From positions 1 to 40,921 of the forward strand of contig CBCTZG010000016.1 in the NCBI GenBank assembly GCA_965151315.1: a DNA stretch of 40,921 nt. Reading direction: 5' to 3'. Source of the DNA: Avimonoglobus sp965151315 (GTDB taxonomy: Bacteria > Bacillota > Clostridia > UBA1381). Every line of letters begins with the position of its first letter. Within the stretch, counting starts at the first letter, position 1. This document shows positions 25,530 through 33,380 of this stretch, piece after piece. Position numbers and translations under genes: made by a program. Under the pieces are notes generated by a model. The model was not told the origin of the DNA. It ran no database searches and saw only the letters and a list, made by a program, of their open reading frames with translations.

Positions 25530-26099
25530 ATGAAAAAAATTATCGTATTGGCAATGGCGCTGCTGTTTGGTCTTACGGCGGGCTGCAGCGCAGACTTTGG
25601 CGAACGGAAGGAAGAAACAGCCTTTGAGATCGACAAGGCCCGGCAAATCGTAGAAATGCTGGAAAAGCCGGTTTTAGAGCTTTCCCAGATGGAGAAGATC
25701 GCCAAGCCGGATTATAGCAGAATGCTGCAGCAACTGGAGCCGGTGCTGGGAGACGATGGCGGCGAAGTTTTAGACCCGTTTTTCAATGAGGATGAGCTGG
25801 AAGCAGCCACTACAGGCGATGTGGCTGTGCTGCAGGATGTATTTTACCCAACAATTTTCCATAACGGCTTTGACATTTCCGACGCGAAGATCGTGAAAAC
25901 AACGAAAAATGATGGGGCCGTTGAAGAAGAATTGGTTATTACGGAAACGTATACCGGTGAAAACAAAAAAATGAAAAAGTTTCAGCGGCAGTATATTTAC
26001 GACATTAAAAATGGGAATTTTGTTTTTGATGATTTTGAAGGAAAGCTGCATTATCAGGGACAGGAGTATGCGGCGTTAAAATCGGATCTGAAGCAGTAA
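25530..26099 (+). CDS. Putative lipoprotein of unknown function
   Basis: A 189-residue protein with a type II signal peptide: KK, a hydrophobic run to residue 15, then the lipobox LTAGC with the lipidated cysteine at 19. The mature part is acidic and rich in Glu, Asp and Lys, with a beta-rich C-terminal half (about 100-185) that resembles small Firmicute lipoproteins in general. I recognise no family. It should sit on the outer face of the membrane. AAGGAG is seven bases before the ATG at 25530. It lies 28 bases after gpsA and 13 before mntP, within the same transcription unit. Confidence 0.85.
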   Translation: MKKIIVLAMALLFGLTAGCSADFGERKEETAFEIDKARQIVEMLEKPVLELSQMEKIAKPDYSRMLQQLEPVLGDDGGEVLDPFFNEDELEAATTGDVAVLQDVFYPTIFHNGFDISDAKIVKTTKNDGAVEEELVITETYTGENKKMKKFQRQYIYDIKNGNFVFDDFEGKLHYQGQEYAALKSDLKQ

Positions 26100-26112
26100 C
26101 CGGAGGTTTCGG

Positions 26113-26676
26113 ATGGACTTTGCTACGTTATTTTTAATTGCGGTTGGCCTGGCAATGGACGCGTTTTCCGTAGCGATTACCGATGGGATCGTCCTAAAGC
26201 GGCTTACGCCGGGAAAGGCGCTGAAGGTAGGCGTCTTTTTTGGCGGCTTCCAGTTTTTGATGCCATGTCTGGGCTGGCTGCTGGGCAGTGCATTTGCCCG
26301 GTATATTCAGAGCTGCGATCATTGGATTGCCTTTATCCTGCTGGGGTTTATCGGCGGGAAAATGCTCTGGGAGGCCTTGGGGAAAAAAGAGGATGAGGTG
26401 GAAGTCCGCAATCCCCTGGGGCTGAAGGTACTAACCCTGCTGGCCATTGCAACCAGCATCGACGCGTTGGCTGTAGGCGTGACCTTCGCTACTATGAATG
26501 TGTTCATTTTATATGCCGCTGGTGTGATCGGATTTGTAGCCTTTGTTTTTTCTTTCGCGGGAATTTATATCGGCCATAAGTTTGGTGATTTATTCGGCAA
26601 TAAAGCGGAAATTGCCGGCGGCGCCGTTTTAATCCTAATTGGTATTAAGATTTTGGTGGAGCACTTGTTTTTCTGA
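26113..26676 (+). CDS. mntP: Manganese efflux pump MntP
   Basis: A 187-residue membrane protein with six helices arranged as two repeats, each with the acidic motif of the family: AVGLAMDAFSVAI near residue 10-22 (D16) and ATSIDALAVGVTF near 116-128. These aspartates bind the exported Mn(II). GGFQFLMPCLGWLLG near 45-60 and GHKFG near the end also fit MntP. No manganese riboswitch (yybP-ykoY) precedes it, because it is embedded in an operon. Control by manganese, if any, is not evident here. Its stop overlaps a GGGGGAG that serves mnmA. Confidence 0.95.
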   Translation: MDFATLFLIAVGLAMDAFSVAITDGIVLKRLTPGKALKVGVFFGGFQFLMPCLGWLLGSAFARYIQSCDHWIAFILLGFIGGKMLWEALGKKEDEVEVRNPLGLKVLTLLAIATSIDALAVGVTFATMNVFILYAAGVIGFVAFVFSFAGIYIGHKFGDLFGNKAEIAGGAVLILIGIKILVEHLFF

Positions 26677-26690
26677 TGGGGGAGATGCAC

Positions 26691-27716
26691 ATGAAAAAGG
26701 TTTTGATCGGCATGAGCGGCGGTGTGGACAGCTCTGTGGCGGCAGCGCTCTTAAAAGAGCAAGGCTATCAGGTTACCGGCGCTACCATGCAGCTTTGGCC
26801 GGATGGCGGCAAGGCTGAGTCGGACGCCCGGCGCGTCTGCGAAAAGCTGGAAATCGACTTTTGCCGGCTGGATTTCCAGGCGCTGTTCCGGGAAAAGGTA
26901 GTGGATTACTTTATCCAGACCTATCTGGCAGCCCAAACCCCCAACCCCTGCATAGCCTGCAACCGGTTTTTAAAATTCGGCGCTATGCTGGACTGGGCCC
27001 TGGCGCAGGGGATGGATTATATCGCTACGGGGCATTACGCAAGGATTCTGATGGAAAACGGGAAATACCGGCTCCAGGCAAGTCCGGCCAAGAATAAGGA
27101 TCAGAGCTATTTTTTATATCAGTTTACGCAGGAGCAGCTGGCGCATACGCTGATGCCGTTGGGAGACTATGATAAGGAATGGGTGCGGCAAAAGGCGGCG
27201 GCGCTGGCGCTGCCGGTAGCCCAAAAACCGGACAGCATGGATATTTGCTTTGTGCAAGACGGCGATTATGCCCGGTTTATTTTAAAACAGACTGGAATCA
27301 CACCAAAGCCCGGCAAGATTTTAGATACAAACGGCAATGTGATCGGGACCCACAAAGGACTTTTATATTATACCATCGGCCAGCGAAAAGGGATCGGCGC
27401 GTATGGCCGGCCCATGTTTGTTATGCGGATGGATCCGGCGGACAATACCCTTGTTTTGGGAGAACGGGGCATGGAATTTTTTCCGGTGCTGACAGCACAG
27501 GAGGTGCATTTCATTTCCGGACAGGCCCCGGATGGGCCTATGGAGCTTCAGGCAAAGGTTCGGTATCAGGCGCCGCCCCAGGACGCGGTTTTTTATCCCC
27601 TGGAGGACGGCCGGGGACAGCTGGAATTTATAAAGCCCCAGCGGGCGGTTACGCCGGGACAGTCTGTTGTGTTTTATGACGGGAATTATGTGCTGGGCGG
27701 CGGAATTGTGGAATAA
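26691..27716 (+). CDS. mnmA: tRNA-specific 2-thiouridylase MnmA
   Basis: A 341-residue enzyme that thiolates U34 of tRNA(Lys), tRNA(Glu) and tRNA(Gln) using ATP and a sulfur relay. The PP-loop SGGVDSS is at 9-15. The cysteine pair of NPCIACN (C87, C90) and C186 in DICFV are the active-site and sulfur-carrying positions. GHYARI near 114 and the central KDQSYFL near 136 are typical, and the C-terminal beta-barrel is complete. ATG 26691 has GGGGGAG at ideal distance. An ATG at 26676 overlapping the mntP stop is less likely. It is the last gene before a terminator. Its tRNA targets overlap those of the nearby glnS, gltX and gatCAB genes. Confidence 0.97.
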   Translation: MKKVLIGMSGGVDSSVAAALLKEQGYQVTGATMQLWPDGGKAESDARRVCEKLEIDFCRLDFQALFREKVVDYFIQTYLAAQTPNPCIACNRFLKFGAMLDWALAQGMDYIATGHYARILMENGKYRLQASPAKNKDQSYFLYQFTQEQLAHTLMPLGDYDKEWVRQKAAALALPVAQKPDSMDICFVQDGDYARFILKQTGITPKPGKILDTNGNVIGTHKGLLYYTIGQRKGIGAYGRPMFVMRMDPADNTLVLGERGMEFFPVLTAQEVHFISGQAPDGPMELQAKVRYQAPPQDAVFYPLEDGRGQLEFIKPQRAVTPGQSVVFYDGNYVLGGGIVE

Positions 27717-27724
27717 TATTTTTG

Positions 27725-27752
27725 GCGCGGTGCTTGGGCATTGCGCTTTTTT
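27725..27752 (+). terminator. Intrinsic terminator or attenuator between mnmA and gatC
   Basis: A nine-pair stem (27725-27733 with 27738-27746, two G-T wobbles), TTGG loop and six Ts, directly followed by the gatC ribosome binding site at 27756. No promoter is visible between the hairpin and gatC. Confidence 0.75.
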
Positions 27753-27770
27753 GCAAAGGAGAAAGTGATC

Positions 27771-28016
27771 ATGGACATGGAGTTAATGCGGCATTTGGCG
27801 GAGCTGTCGGGGCTCGGATGCCCGGAAGAGGAACTTGCGGCGCTGGCCGGGGAAATGGAGGAGATCATCCGGCTGATGGATAAGGTAAAGGCGGCGGGCG
27901 GGGCAGCGGAAGCTTACAGGCAGACACCGGTGGCGTACGGGAGCCTGCGGCAGGACGAGCCCGGCCGGAGCCCGGAGACGGACCAGACCTTCCGCATCCC
28001 TAAAATGCTGGGATAA
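27771..28016 (+). CDS. gatC: Aspartyl/glutamyl-tRNA amidotransferase subunit C
   Basis: An 81-residue small subunit that wraps around GatA and GatB and stabilises the complex. The N-terminal helices (MRHLAELSGLGCPEEELAAL) and the LRQDEPGRS..TDQTFRIPKMLG tail match GatC, including the conserved R-x-D-E/x element. AAGGAG is nine bases before the ATG at 27771. A TTG start further upstream would fall in the terminator stem. It is followed 11 bases later by gatA. Confidence 0.93.
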   Translation: MDMELMRHLAELSGLGCPEEELAALAGEMEEIIRLMDKVKAAGGAAEAYRQTPVAYGSLRQDEPGRSPETDQTFRIPKMLG

Positions 28017-28027
28017 GGGGCGTACAG

Positions 28028-29452
28028 ATGAAGATTCGAGAAATGAGAGAAAAGCTGGACCGGCGGGAAATCAGCGCGCCGGAGCTGACGGCGGTGTTTT
28101 TGGAACGGATCCGCCGGGCGGAGCCCAGGCTGAATAGCTATATTACGGTTTTAGAGGAACAAGCCCAGAAGCAGGCCGCGGTCATACAAGAAAGAATCCA
28201 GGCGGGGGCTGCCGGCGGGCTGGACGGAATACCAATTTCCGTTAAAGACAATATCTGTACGAAGGGGATCCCTACAACCTGCGGCTCACGGGTTTTAGCG
28301 GATTTTGTGCCGGATTATAACGCTGCGGTGATAGACAGGACTGCCGGGGCGGTTCTGCTGGGAAAAACGAATATGGACGAGTTCGCGATGGGCAGCGGAA
28401 GCCAGACATCGTATTTCGGCGCTGTGGGCAATCCGTATAATCCGGATTTTGTGCCCGGCGGATCCTCCGGCGGTGCGGCAGCGGCAGTGGCCGCAGATTT
28501 GTGTCCAGCGGCGCTGTGCTCCGATACCGGCGGTTCTGTCCGACAGCCGGCCGCCTTCTGCGGCGTCACCGGGCTGAAGCCGACCTATGGGCTAGTGTCC
28601 CGGTTTGGGCTGGTGGCGTTTGCCTCCGGCCTGGATCAAATTGGCGTCATTGCCAAGTCTGCGGAGGACTGCGCAATGGTATTGGCCCAGATTGCCGGCC
28701 GGGATCAGAAGGATATGACGACCTGGAATAAACCCACGGTCAATCCCTTGGAACGGCTGGGGAAGAGTATCCGGGGACTGCGGATCGGTACGCCGGCGGA
28801 ATATTATGGGAGTAGCACGGCTCCTGCCGTGCGGGAGGCTGTTTTGCGGGCAGCCCAGTTTTACGCGGAACAGGGCTGTGTTTTGGTGGAAACGGCAATG
28901 CCTTCTTTAGAATATGCCGTACCCGCCTATTACCTGTTGTCCTCGGCCCAAGCCGCGGCTAATTTAGCTCGGTATGACGGTCTGCGTTACGGCTTCCGGG
29001 AAACGTCTGGGGACGGCTTTGCCGGCCAGCTGCGCCAAACCCGGGAGACTGGGTTTGGCCGGGAGGTCAAGCGGCGGATATTGCTGGGGAATTACGCGCT
29101 GTCCGCTGAATTTTACGCAGATTATTATCAGAACGCCGCCCGGATCCAGACAAGGATTATTCGGGAATTCGCGCGGCAGTTTGAACAATGCGACCTGCTG
29201 CTGACCCCGACGGCGCCTACCGCGGCGTATCCCAAGGCGGAACGGCCGCCGGTAAAAAATTATATGGATGATTTCTGCGCGGCGCCGGTGAATTTGGCGG
29301 GTCTGCCCGCGATTTCCACGGTGTGCGGCTATGATGAACAGGGAATGCCTATCGGTATGAGCCTGATCGGGCCGGCGTTTTCAGAAAATTTACTGATCGG
29401 CGCGGCAGACGCGTTTGAGCGGGCCTTTGTACGGCGGGAGGCGGAAATATGA
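28028..29452 (+). CDS. gatA: Aspartyl/glutamyl-tRNA amidotransferase subunit A
   Basis: A 474-residue amidase-signature enzyme that releases ammonia from glutamine for the transamidation carried out with GatB. The Ser-cisSer-Lys triad is visible: K73 in SVKDN, the cis serine in GGSSGG (146-147) and the nucleophile S170 in SDTGGSVRQPA. GLKPTYGLVSRFG, LLTPTAPTAAY and LAGLPAIS further downstream are typical. Length is normal. The last codon region overlaps gatB by four bases (ATGA), a classic coupling. Confidence 0.97.
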   Translation: MKIREMREKLDRREISAPELTAVFLERIRRAEPRLNSYITVLEEQAQKQAAVIQERIQAGAAGGLDGIPISVKDNICTKGIPTTCGSRVLADFVPDYNAAVIDRTAGAVLLGKTNMDEFAMGSGSQTSYFGAVGNPYNPDFVPGGSSGGAAAAVAADLCPAALCSDTGGSVRQPAAFCGVTGLKPTYGLVSRFGLVAFASGLDQIGVIAKSAEDCAMVLAQIAGRDQKDMTTWNKPTVNPLERLGKSIRGLRIGTPAEYYGSSTAPAVREAVLRAAQFYAEQGCVLVETAMPSLEYAVPAYYLLSSAQAAANLARYDGLRYGFRETSGDGFAGQLRQTRETGFGREVKRRILLGNYALSAEFYADYYQNAARIQTRIIREFARQFEQCDLLLTPTAPTAAYPKAERPPVKNYMDDFCAAPVNLAGLPAISTVCGYDEQGMPIGMSLIGPAFSENLLIGAADAFERAFVRREAEI

Positions 29453-30852
29453 AATATACCACAGTGATTGGACTGGAAATCCATGCGGAGCTGTTAACAA
29501 AGTCTAAGATTTTTTGCAAATGCAGCAACGAATTTGGCGGCCGGCCCAACCAGCGGGTTTGCCCGGTTTGCCTGGGCATGCCCGGCACACTTCCCGTGCT
29601 GAACCGGGAAGCCGTGATGCTGGCCACGCGGGCCGGGCTGGCGCTGGGATGCCGGGTGAATCCATACTCTGCCTTTGACCGGAAAAATTATTTTTATCCG
29701 GATTTGCCAAAGGCCTATCAGATCACCCAGTTTTTTCAGCCTATCTGCGAAGATGGCCGGATGATGGACATTGGGATTCAGCGGATCCACCTGGAGGAGG
29801 ATGCCGGGAAACTGATCCATGGGGAGCAGGATACCCTGGTGGACTATAACCGCTGCGGTGTGCCGCTGATCGAAATTGTTACCGAGCCGGATTTTAAGAC
29901 GGCGGAGTCGGTATGTCGGTTTGTGGAGGAGGTCTGCCTGCGGCTGCGGTATACGGACGTCTGTGACGCCCGGCTGGAGCAGGGGTCCCTGCGGGTGGAT
30001 GTGAATATTTCCCGGATGCCTGCGGATGCGCCTGCCTTGGGGAACCGGGCGGAAATCAAGAATCTGAACTCCCTGCGGTCCATCCGGCGGGCGATTGCAT
30101 TTGAGGAGAAACGGCAGGGGGAGCTTTTGGATGCGGGGCAGCCCGTCCCCCAGGAGACCCGCCGGTTTGACGAGCAGAAGGGGGTCACACAGGTTATGCG
30201 GGCTAAGGCGGAGGCTCGGGACTACCGGTATTTCCCAGAGCCGGATATTCCCCCGGTAATGATTTCCAAGGCGGAGATTGAGGCTATTCGCCGGGCAATG
30301 CCGGAGATGCCGGAAGACAGGCGGCGCCGGTATCAGGCGGACGGATTGCCGGCGGAGCAAATCAGACTGCTAACCGCAGACCGTCCATTTTCGGACTTTT
30401 ATGACCAGGCGGCGGCAGCATACCCGGCCTGTAAAACGGCTCTGGCCGGCTGGATGACCGGCGAATTAAACCGGAACCTGCATGAATTGGGCAAGCCGAT
30501 CTCGCAAATACCGCTTTCCCCTGTGGCCTTTGCCGATCTGATAAGGCTTTGTCAAGAAGGAAAAATAACGAATAATGCCGGGAAGGATATTTTGAAGACC
30601 TTGTGCCGGGCGGGGGGTGATCCAGCTGAGATCGCCCGGTCCCGCGGAATTTTAGATAACCAAGATCCGGCCAAGATCCGGGAACTGGCGGAGGCGGTTG
30701 TTGCGGAAAATCCAAAGGCCGCGGCGGAATATCAGGCGGGGAACCCTAAAATTATTGGCTTTTTAATGGGACAGATCATGCGCCGGGGCGGCGTAGGCCT
30801 GGATCCGGGGTTGTGCCGGCAATGTATTCTGGAACTTTTGAAAAATCACTAA
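29449..30852 (+). CDS. gatB: Aspartyl/glutamyl-tRNA amidotransferase subunit B
   Basis: A 467-residue subunit that binds and activates mischarged Asp-tRNA(Asn) or Glu-tRNA(Gln) and performs the amidation. GLEIHAELLTKSKIFCKC at the N-terminus with CPVCLGMPG supplies the zinc-binding cysteines. YNRCGVPLIEIVTEPD near 139-154 and the KNLNS segment near 204 form the active-site region. The helical and YqeY-like tail domains extend from about 290 to the end. GGAGG precedes the ATG inside gatA. Because a GlnRS is also encoded, the main substrate here may be Asp-tRNA(Asn). No terminator is evident before the glnN promoter. Confidence 0.97.
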   Translation: MKYTTVIGLEIHAELLTKSKIFCKCSNEFGGRPNQRVCPVCLGMPGTLPVLNREAVMLATRAGLALGCRVNPYSAFDRKNYFYPDLPKAYQITQFFQPICEDGRMMDIGIQRIHLEEDAGKLIHGEQDTLVDYNRCGVPLIEIVTEPDFKTAESVCRFVEEVCLRLRYTDVCDARLEQGSLRVDVNISRMPADAPALGNRAEIKNLNSLRSIRRAIAFEEKRQGELLDAGQPVPQETRRFDEQKGVTQVMRAKAEARDYRYFPEPDIPPVMISKAEIEAIRRAMPEMPEDRRRRYQADGLPAEQIRLLTADRPFSDFYDQAAAAYPACKTALAGWMTGELNRNLHELGKPISQIPLSPVAFADLIRLCQEGKITNNAGKDILKTLCRAGGDPAEIARSRGILDNQDPAKIRELAEAVVAENPKAAAEYQAGNPKIIGFLMGQIMRRGGVGLDPGLCRQCILELLKNH

Positions 30853-30920
30853 AATCCAAATTGTCGTTGCCTGTGAAATCATAGGATCTTACAGTGTTGT
30901 CGGAATCGGGGAAAATGATA

Positions 30921-30949
30921 TTGACAATTTTTTTCTGAATTGATATAAT
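30921..30949 (+). promoter_or_regulatory. Promoter of glutamine synthetase III
   Basis: TTGACA (30921-30926), 17 bases, TATAAT (30944-30949), with TG one base upstream of the -10. A perfect consensus with an extended -10, implying strong basal transcription. Confidence 0.92.
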
Positions 30950-30975
30950 AAATTCCATTAGATTGGATAGAAAAA

Positions 30976-31006
30976 GAGGTGCGGCAGGCACATCAGCCGG
31001 CGCCTT
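30976..31006 (+). promoter_or_regulatory. Hairpin in the glnN leader
   Basis: Bases 30976-30985 pair with 30996-31006 (one bulged G, two G-T pairs) around a ten-base loop, ending about 12 bases before the ribosome binding site. No T-run follows, so it is not a terminator. It does not match the glutamine (glnA/DP) or lysine riboswitch pattern that I know. Confidence 0.4.
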
Positions 31007-31032
31007 GCGTCCATAGCGGAGGGAGAATTGCC

Positions 31033-33111
31033 ATGGGAGTATCGGAAATTTTTGGGTCGAATGTATTTAATCTGCTGGTGATGAAGGAGCGGCTGCCAAA
31101 GGAGACGTTCCGGTCGCTGGAGCGGACGATTCGGGAGGGGACGGCCTTAGATCCGGGCGTTGCGGAGGTCGTTGCCAACGCCATGAAGGATTGGGCGATT
31201 GAAAAGGGCGCTACCCATTATACCCACTGGTTCCAGCCGATGACCGGCACGACTGCGGAAAAGCATGACGCCTTTATCGCGCCCACGGCAGATGGCCGGG
31301 TGATTATGGAATTTTCCGGGAAAGAGCTGATCGTCAGCGAGCCGGACGCTTCCAGTTTTCCGTCCGGCGGGCTGCGGGCCACCTTTGAGGCCCGGGGCTA
31401 CACCGCCTGGGACCCTACATCGTTTGCTTTTGTCAAGGATAATTCTCTCTTTATCCCAACCGCGTTCTTCTCGTATACCGGAGAGGTTTTGGATAAAAAA
31501 ACCCCCATGATGCGGGCAACGGAAGCGGTAAGCCGGGAGGCGCTCCGGGTTTTGAAATTTTTAGATTCAGACGCGACCCGGGTGATTTCCTACGCCGGCG
31601 CGGAGCAGGAATATTTTTTGGTAGACGCTAAGCTGTTTAAGCAAAGAAAGGATCTGATGCTGACTGGGCGGACGTTGTTCGGGGCGAAGCCGGCCAAGGG
31701 GCAGGAGCTGGACGACCACTATTTTGGTACCATCAAAGAACGGGTCGCGGCTTATATGAAAGAGATTGACGAGGAGCTTTGGAAGTTGGGCGTTTTGGCC
31801 AAAACCAAGCATAACGAGGCGGCGCCGGCCCAGCATGAATTGGCGCCGATTTTCACCACCACCAATCTGGCTTCCGATCAAAACCAGCTGACCATGGACG
31901 TAATGAAAAAGGTGGCGGCCCGGCATGGGCTGGTATGTTTGCTCCATGAAAAACCCTATGACGGGGTTAACGGATCCGGTAAGCATAATAACTGGTCTTT
32001 AGGTACCAATACCGGCCGGAATTTGTTCAAACCGGGAAAAAATCCCATCGCCAACAAAAAGTTTTTGCTGTTTTTGGCGGCGGTGATCAAGGCCGTAGAC
32101 GAATATGGCGATCTTCTGCGAGTGTCGGTGGCTACAGCTGGAAACGATCATCGGCTGGGAGCCAATGAGGCGCCGCCGGCAATCGTATCCTTGTTCTTGG
32201 GCGATCAGTTGACCCAGGTGCTGGACGCCCTGGTCAGCGGTCAGAATACGATTGACGATACTGTGTCAATTTTGGAAACCGGCGTAGATTCCATTCCGGT
32301 GATCAATAAGGACGCCACAGACCGGAACCGTACGTCTCCGTTCGCGTTTACCGGAAATAAATTCGAATTCCGGATGCCAGGCTCATCCCAGTCCATCGCC
32401 GGGATCAATATGATCATTAACACTATCGTGGCGGAGGCCTTGTCGCAGTTTGCGGACCGGCTGGAAGCGGCGGCGGACCCGGCGGGGGAAATTCCGAAAA
32501 TGATTGTGGAAACGATCAAAAAACACGGCCGCATTATTTTCAACGGGAATAATTATTCAGAGGAGTGGGTGGCGGAAGCTCAGCGGCGCGGACTGCCGAA
32601 TCTGAAAACAACCGTTGACGCGATGCCGGTATTTACAACGGAAAAGGTAATCCATGTGTTTGAGAAGCATCAGGTGCTGACGGAGGCGGAAACCTTGTCC
32701 CGGTATGAAATTTTGCTGGAGGATTACATCAAAACCATGCATATTGAAGGATTGACTATGGTAGAGATGGCGAAGCGGGAAATCCTGCCGGCTTGTCTGA
32801 AATATACCAATATTGTGCACAGTTCCATCAAAGCGAAATTGGATTTGGGGATTGAAGCGCCCAACGAGTTGAATTTGCTGAAAAATATCAGCATGCACAC
32901 CGAGGAGCTGATAGCGGCCACTAATGCCTTGGACGCAGTGGTGTCCAACGAGCCAAGGCTGGAAAAGGCCATTGACCTGGCCCGGCATTACCAGAACAAG
33001 GTGATCCCGGAAATGGTACGGGTGCGCAAGGCTGCCGATGAATTGGAAACCATGGTGGATAAACACTGCTGGCCGTTTCCAACGTACACAGAGCTTTTAT
33101 ATAATGTCTGA
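31033..33111 (+). CDS. glnN: Glutamine synthetase type III
   Basis: A 692-residue GSIII, the long form found in Bacteroides, cyanobacteria and many Clostridia, which makes glutamine from glutamate, ammonia and ATP. Visible family stretches are THYTHWFQPMTG near 60-71, SSFPSGGLRATFEARGYTAWDP near 95-118, GAEQEYFLVD near 185, the HNEAAPAQHELAPIF metal/glutamate region near 258-272, LLHEKPYDGVNGSGKHNNWSLGT near 300-322 and NRTSPFAFTGNKFEFR near 430. The C-terminal helical part is complete. The start is ATG 31033 behind GGAGGGAG. An upstream GTG at 30979 falls in the leader hairpin. It stands alone between its own promoter and terminator, just after gatB, the user of glutamine. Confidence 0.96.
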   Translation: MGVSEIFGSNVFNLLVMKERLPKETFRSLERTIREGTALDPGVAEVVANAMKDWAIEKGATHYTHWFQPMTGTTAEKHDAFIAPTADGRVIMEFSGKELIVSEPDASSFPSGGLRATFEARGYTAWDPTSFAFVKDNSLFIPTAFFSYTGEVLDKKTPMMRATEAVSREALRVLKFLDSDATRVISYAGAEQEYFLVDAKLFKQRKDLMLTGRTLFGAKPAKGQELDDHYFGTIKERVAAYMKEIDEELWKLGVLAKTKHNEAAPAQHELAPIFTTTNLASDQNQLTMDVMKKVAARHGLVCLLHEKPYDGVNGSGKHNNWSLGTNTGRNLFKPGKNPIANKKFLLFLAAVIKAVDEYGDLLRVSVATAGNDHRLGANEAPPAIVSLFLGDQLTQVLDALVSGQNTIDDTVSILETGVDSIPVINKDATDRNRTSPFAFTGNKFEFRMPGSSQSIAGINMIINTIVAEALSQFADRLEAAADPAGEIPKMIVETIKKHGRIIFNGNNYSEEWVAEAQRRGLPNLKTTVDAMPVFTTEKVIHVFEKHQVLTEAETLSRYEILLEDYIKTMHIEGLTMVEMAKREILPACLKYTNIVHSSIKAKLDLGIEAPNELNLLKNISMHTEELIAATNALDAVVSNEPRLEKAIDLARHYQNKVIPEMVRVRKAADELETMVDKHCWPFPTYTELLYNV

Positions 33112-33120
33112 TTTGCGGAA

Positions 33121-33150
33121 AGACCACAGGCAAAAGCCTGTGGTCTTTTA
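33121..33150 (+). terminator. Terminator of glnN
   Basis: Perfect 11-pair stem AGACCACAGGC/GCCTGTGGTCT with an AAAA loop and a T-rich tail, nine bases after the stop. Confidence 0.95.
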
Positions 33151-33231
33151 TACCTTGAATATGCCTTGCAAAACAAATTTTTGCGGCTTTCGGGATTGTT
33201 ATCCGCAGATCAATGCATTTGGGGCGAACTA

Positions 33232-33260
33232 TTGACAGCAATAACCGGAACTGGTATACT
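33232..33260 (+). promoter_or_regulatory. Promoter of the uridine phosphorylase gene
   Basis: TTGACA (33232-33237), 17 bases, TATACT (33255-33260), with TG before the -10. It leaves a leader of about 114 bases before the start codon. Confidence 0.88.
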
Positions 33261-33299
33261 GGTTGCACATGGGATGAAGACAGACGTTAACAAGAAGAG

Positions 33300-33351
33300 A
33301 CGCCTGGCGCACCTGAGGACGGTGGCCTGTATTGGCAGGGATGGCCGGCGT
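33300..33351 (+). ncRNA. Structured leader of udp: possible three-way junction RNA
   Basis: The leader can fold into a closing stem (33300-33308 with 33344-33351, one bulged T) that holds two small hairpins, CACC/GGTG (33310-33324, seven-base loop) and CCTG/CAGG (33326-33339, six-base loop). It is G+C rich compared with the flanks. The pattern does not match the purine riboswitch core or other riboswitches I know. It could be a new cis-regulatory RNA or a chance fold. Confidence 0.35.
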
Positions 33352-33380
33352 GTTTAGCATGAAAGGAAGGGCGGTAGAAA

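Noticed and set aside
30950..31032. Lysine riboswitch suggested by AGAGGTGC in the glnN leader
   Set aside because: The leader is less than half the size of a lysine riboswitch and the other conserved blocks are missing.
33166..33357. A 63-codon frame covering the udp promoter and leader
   Set aside because: It overlaps a consensus promoter, has no ribosome binding site and resembles no known protein.
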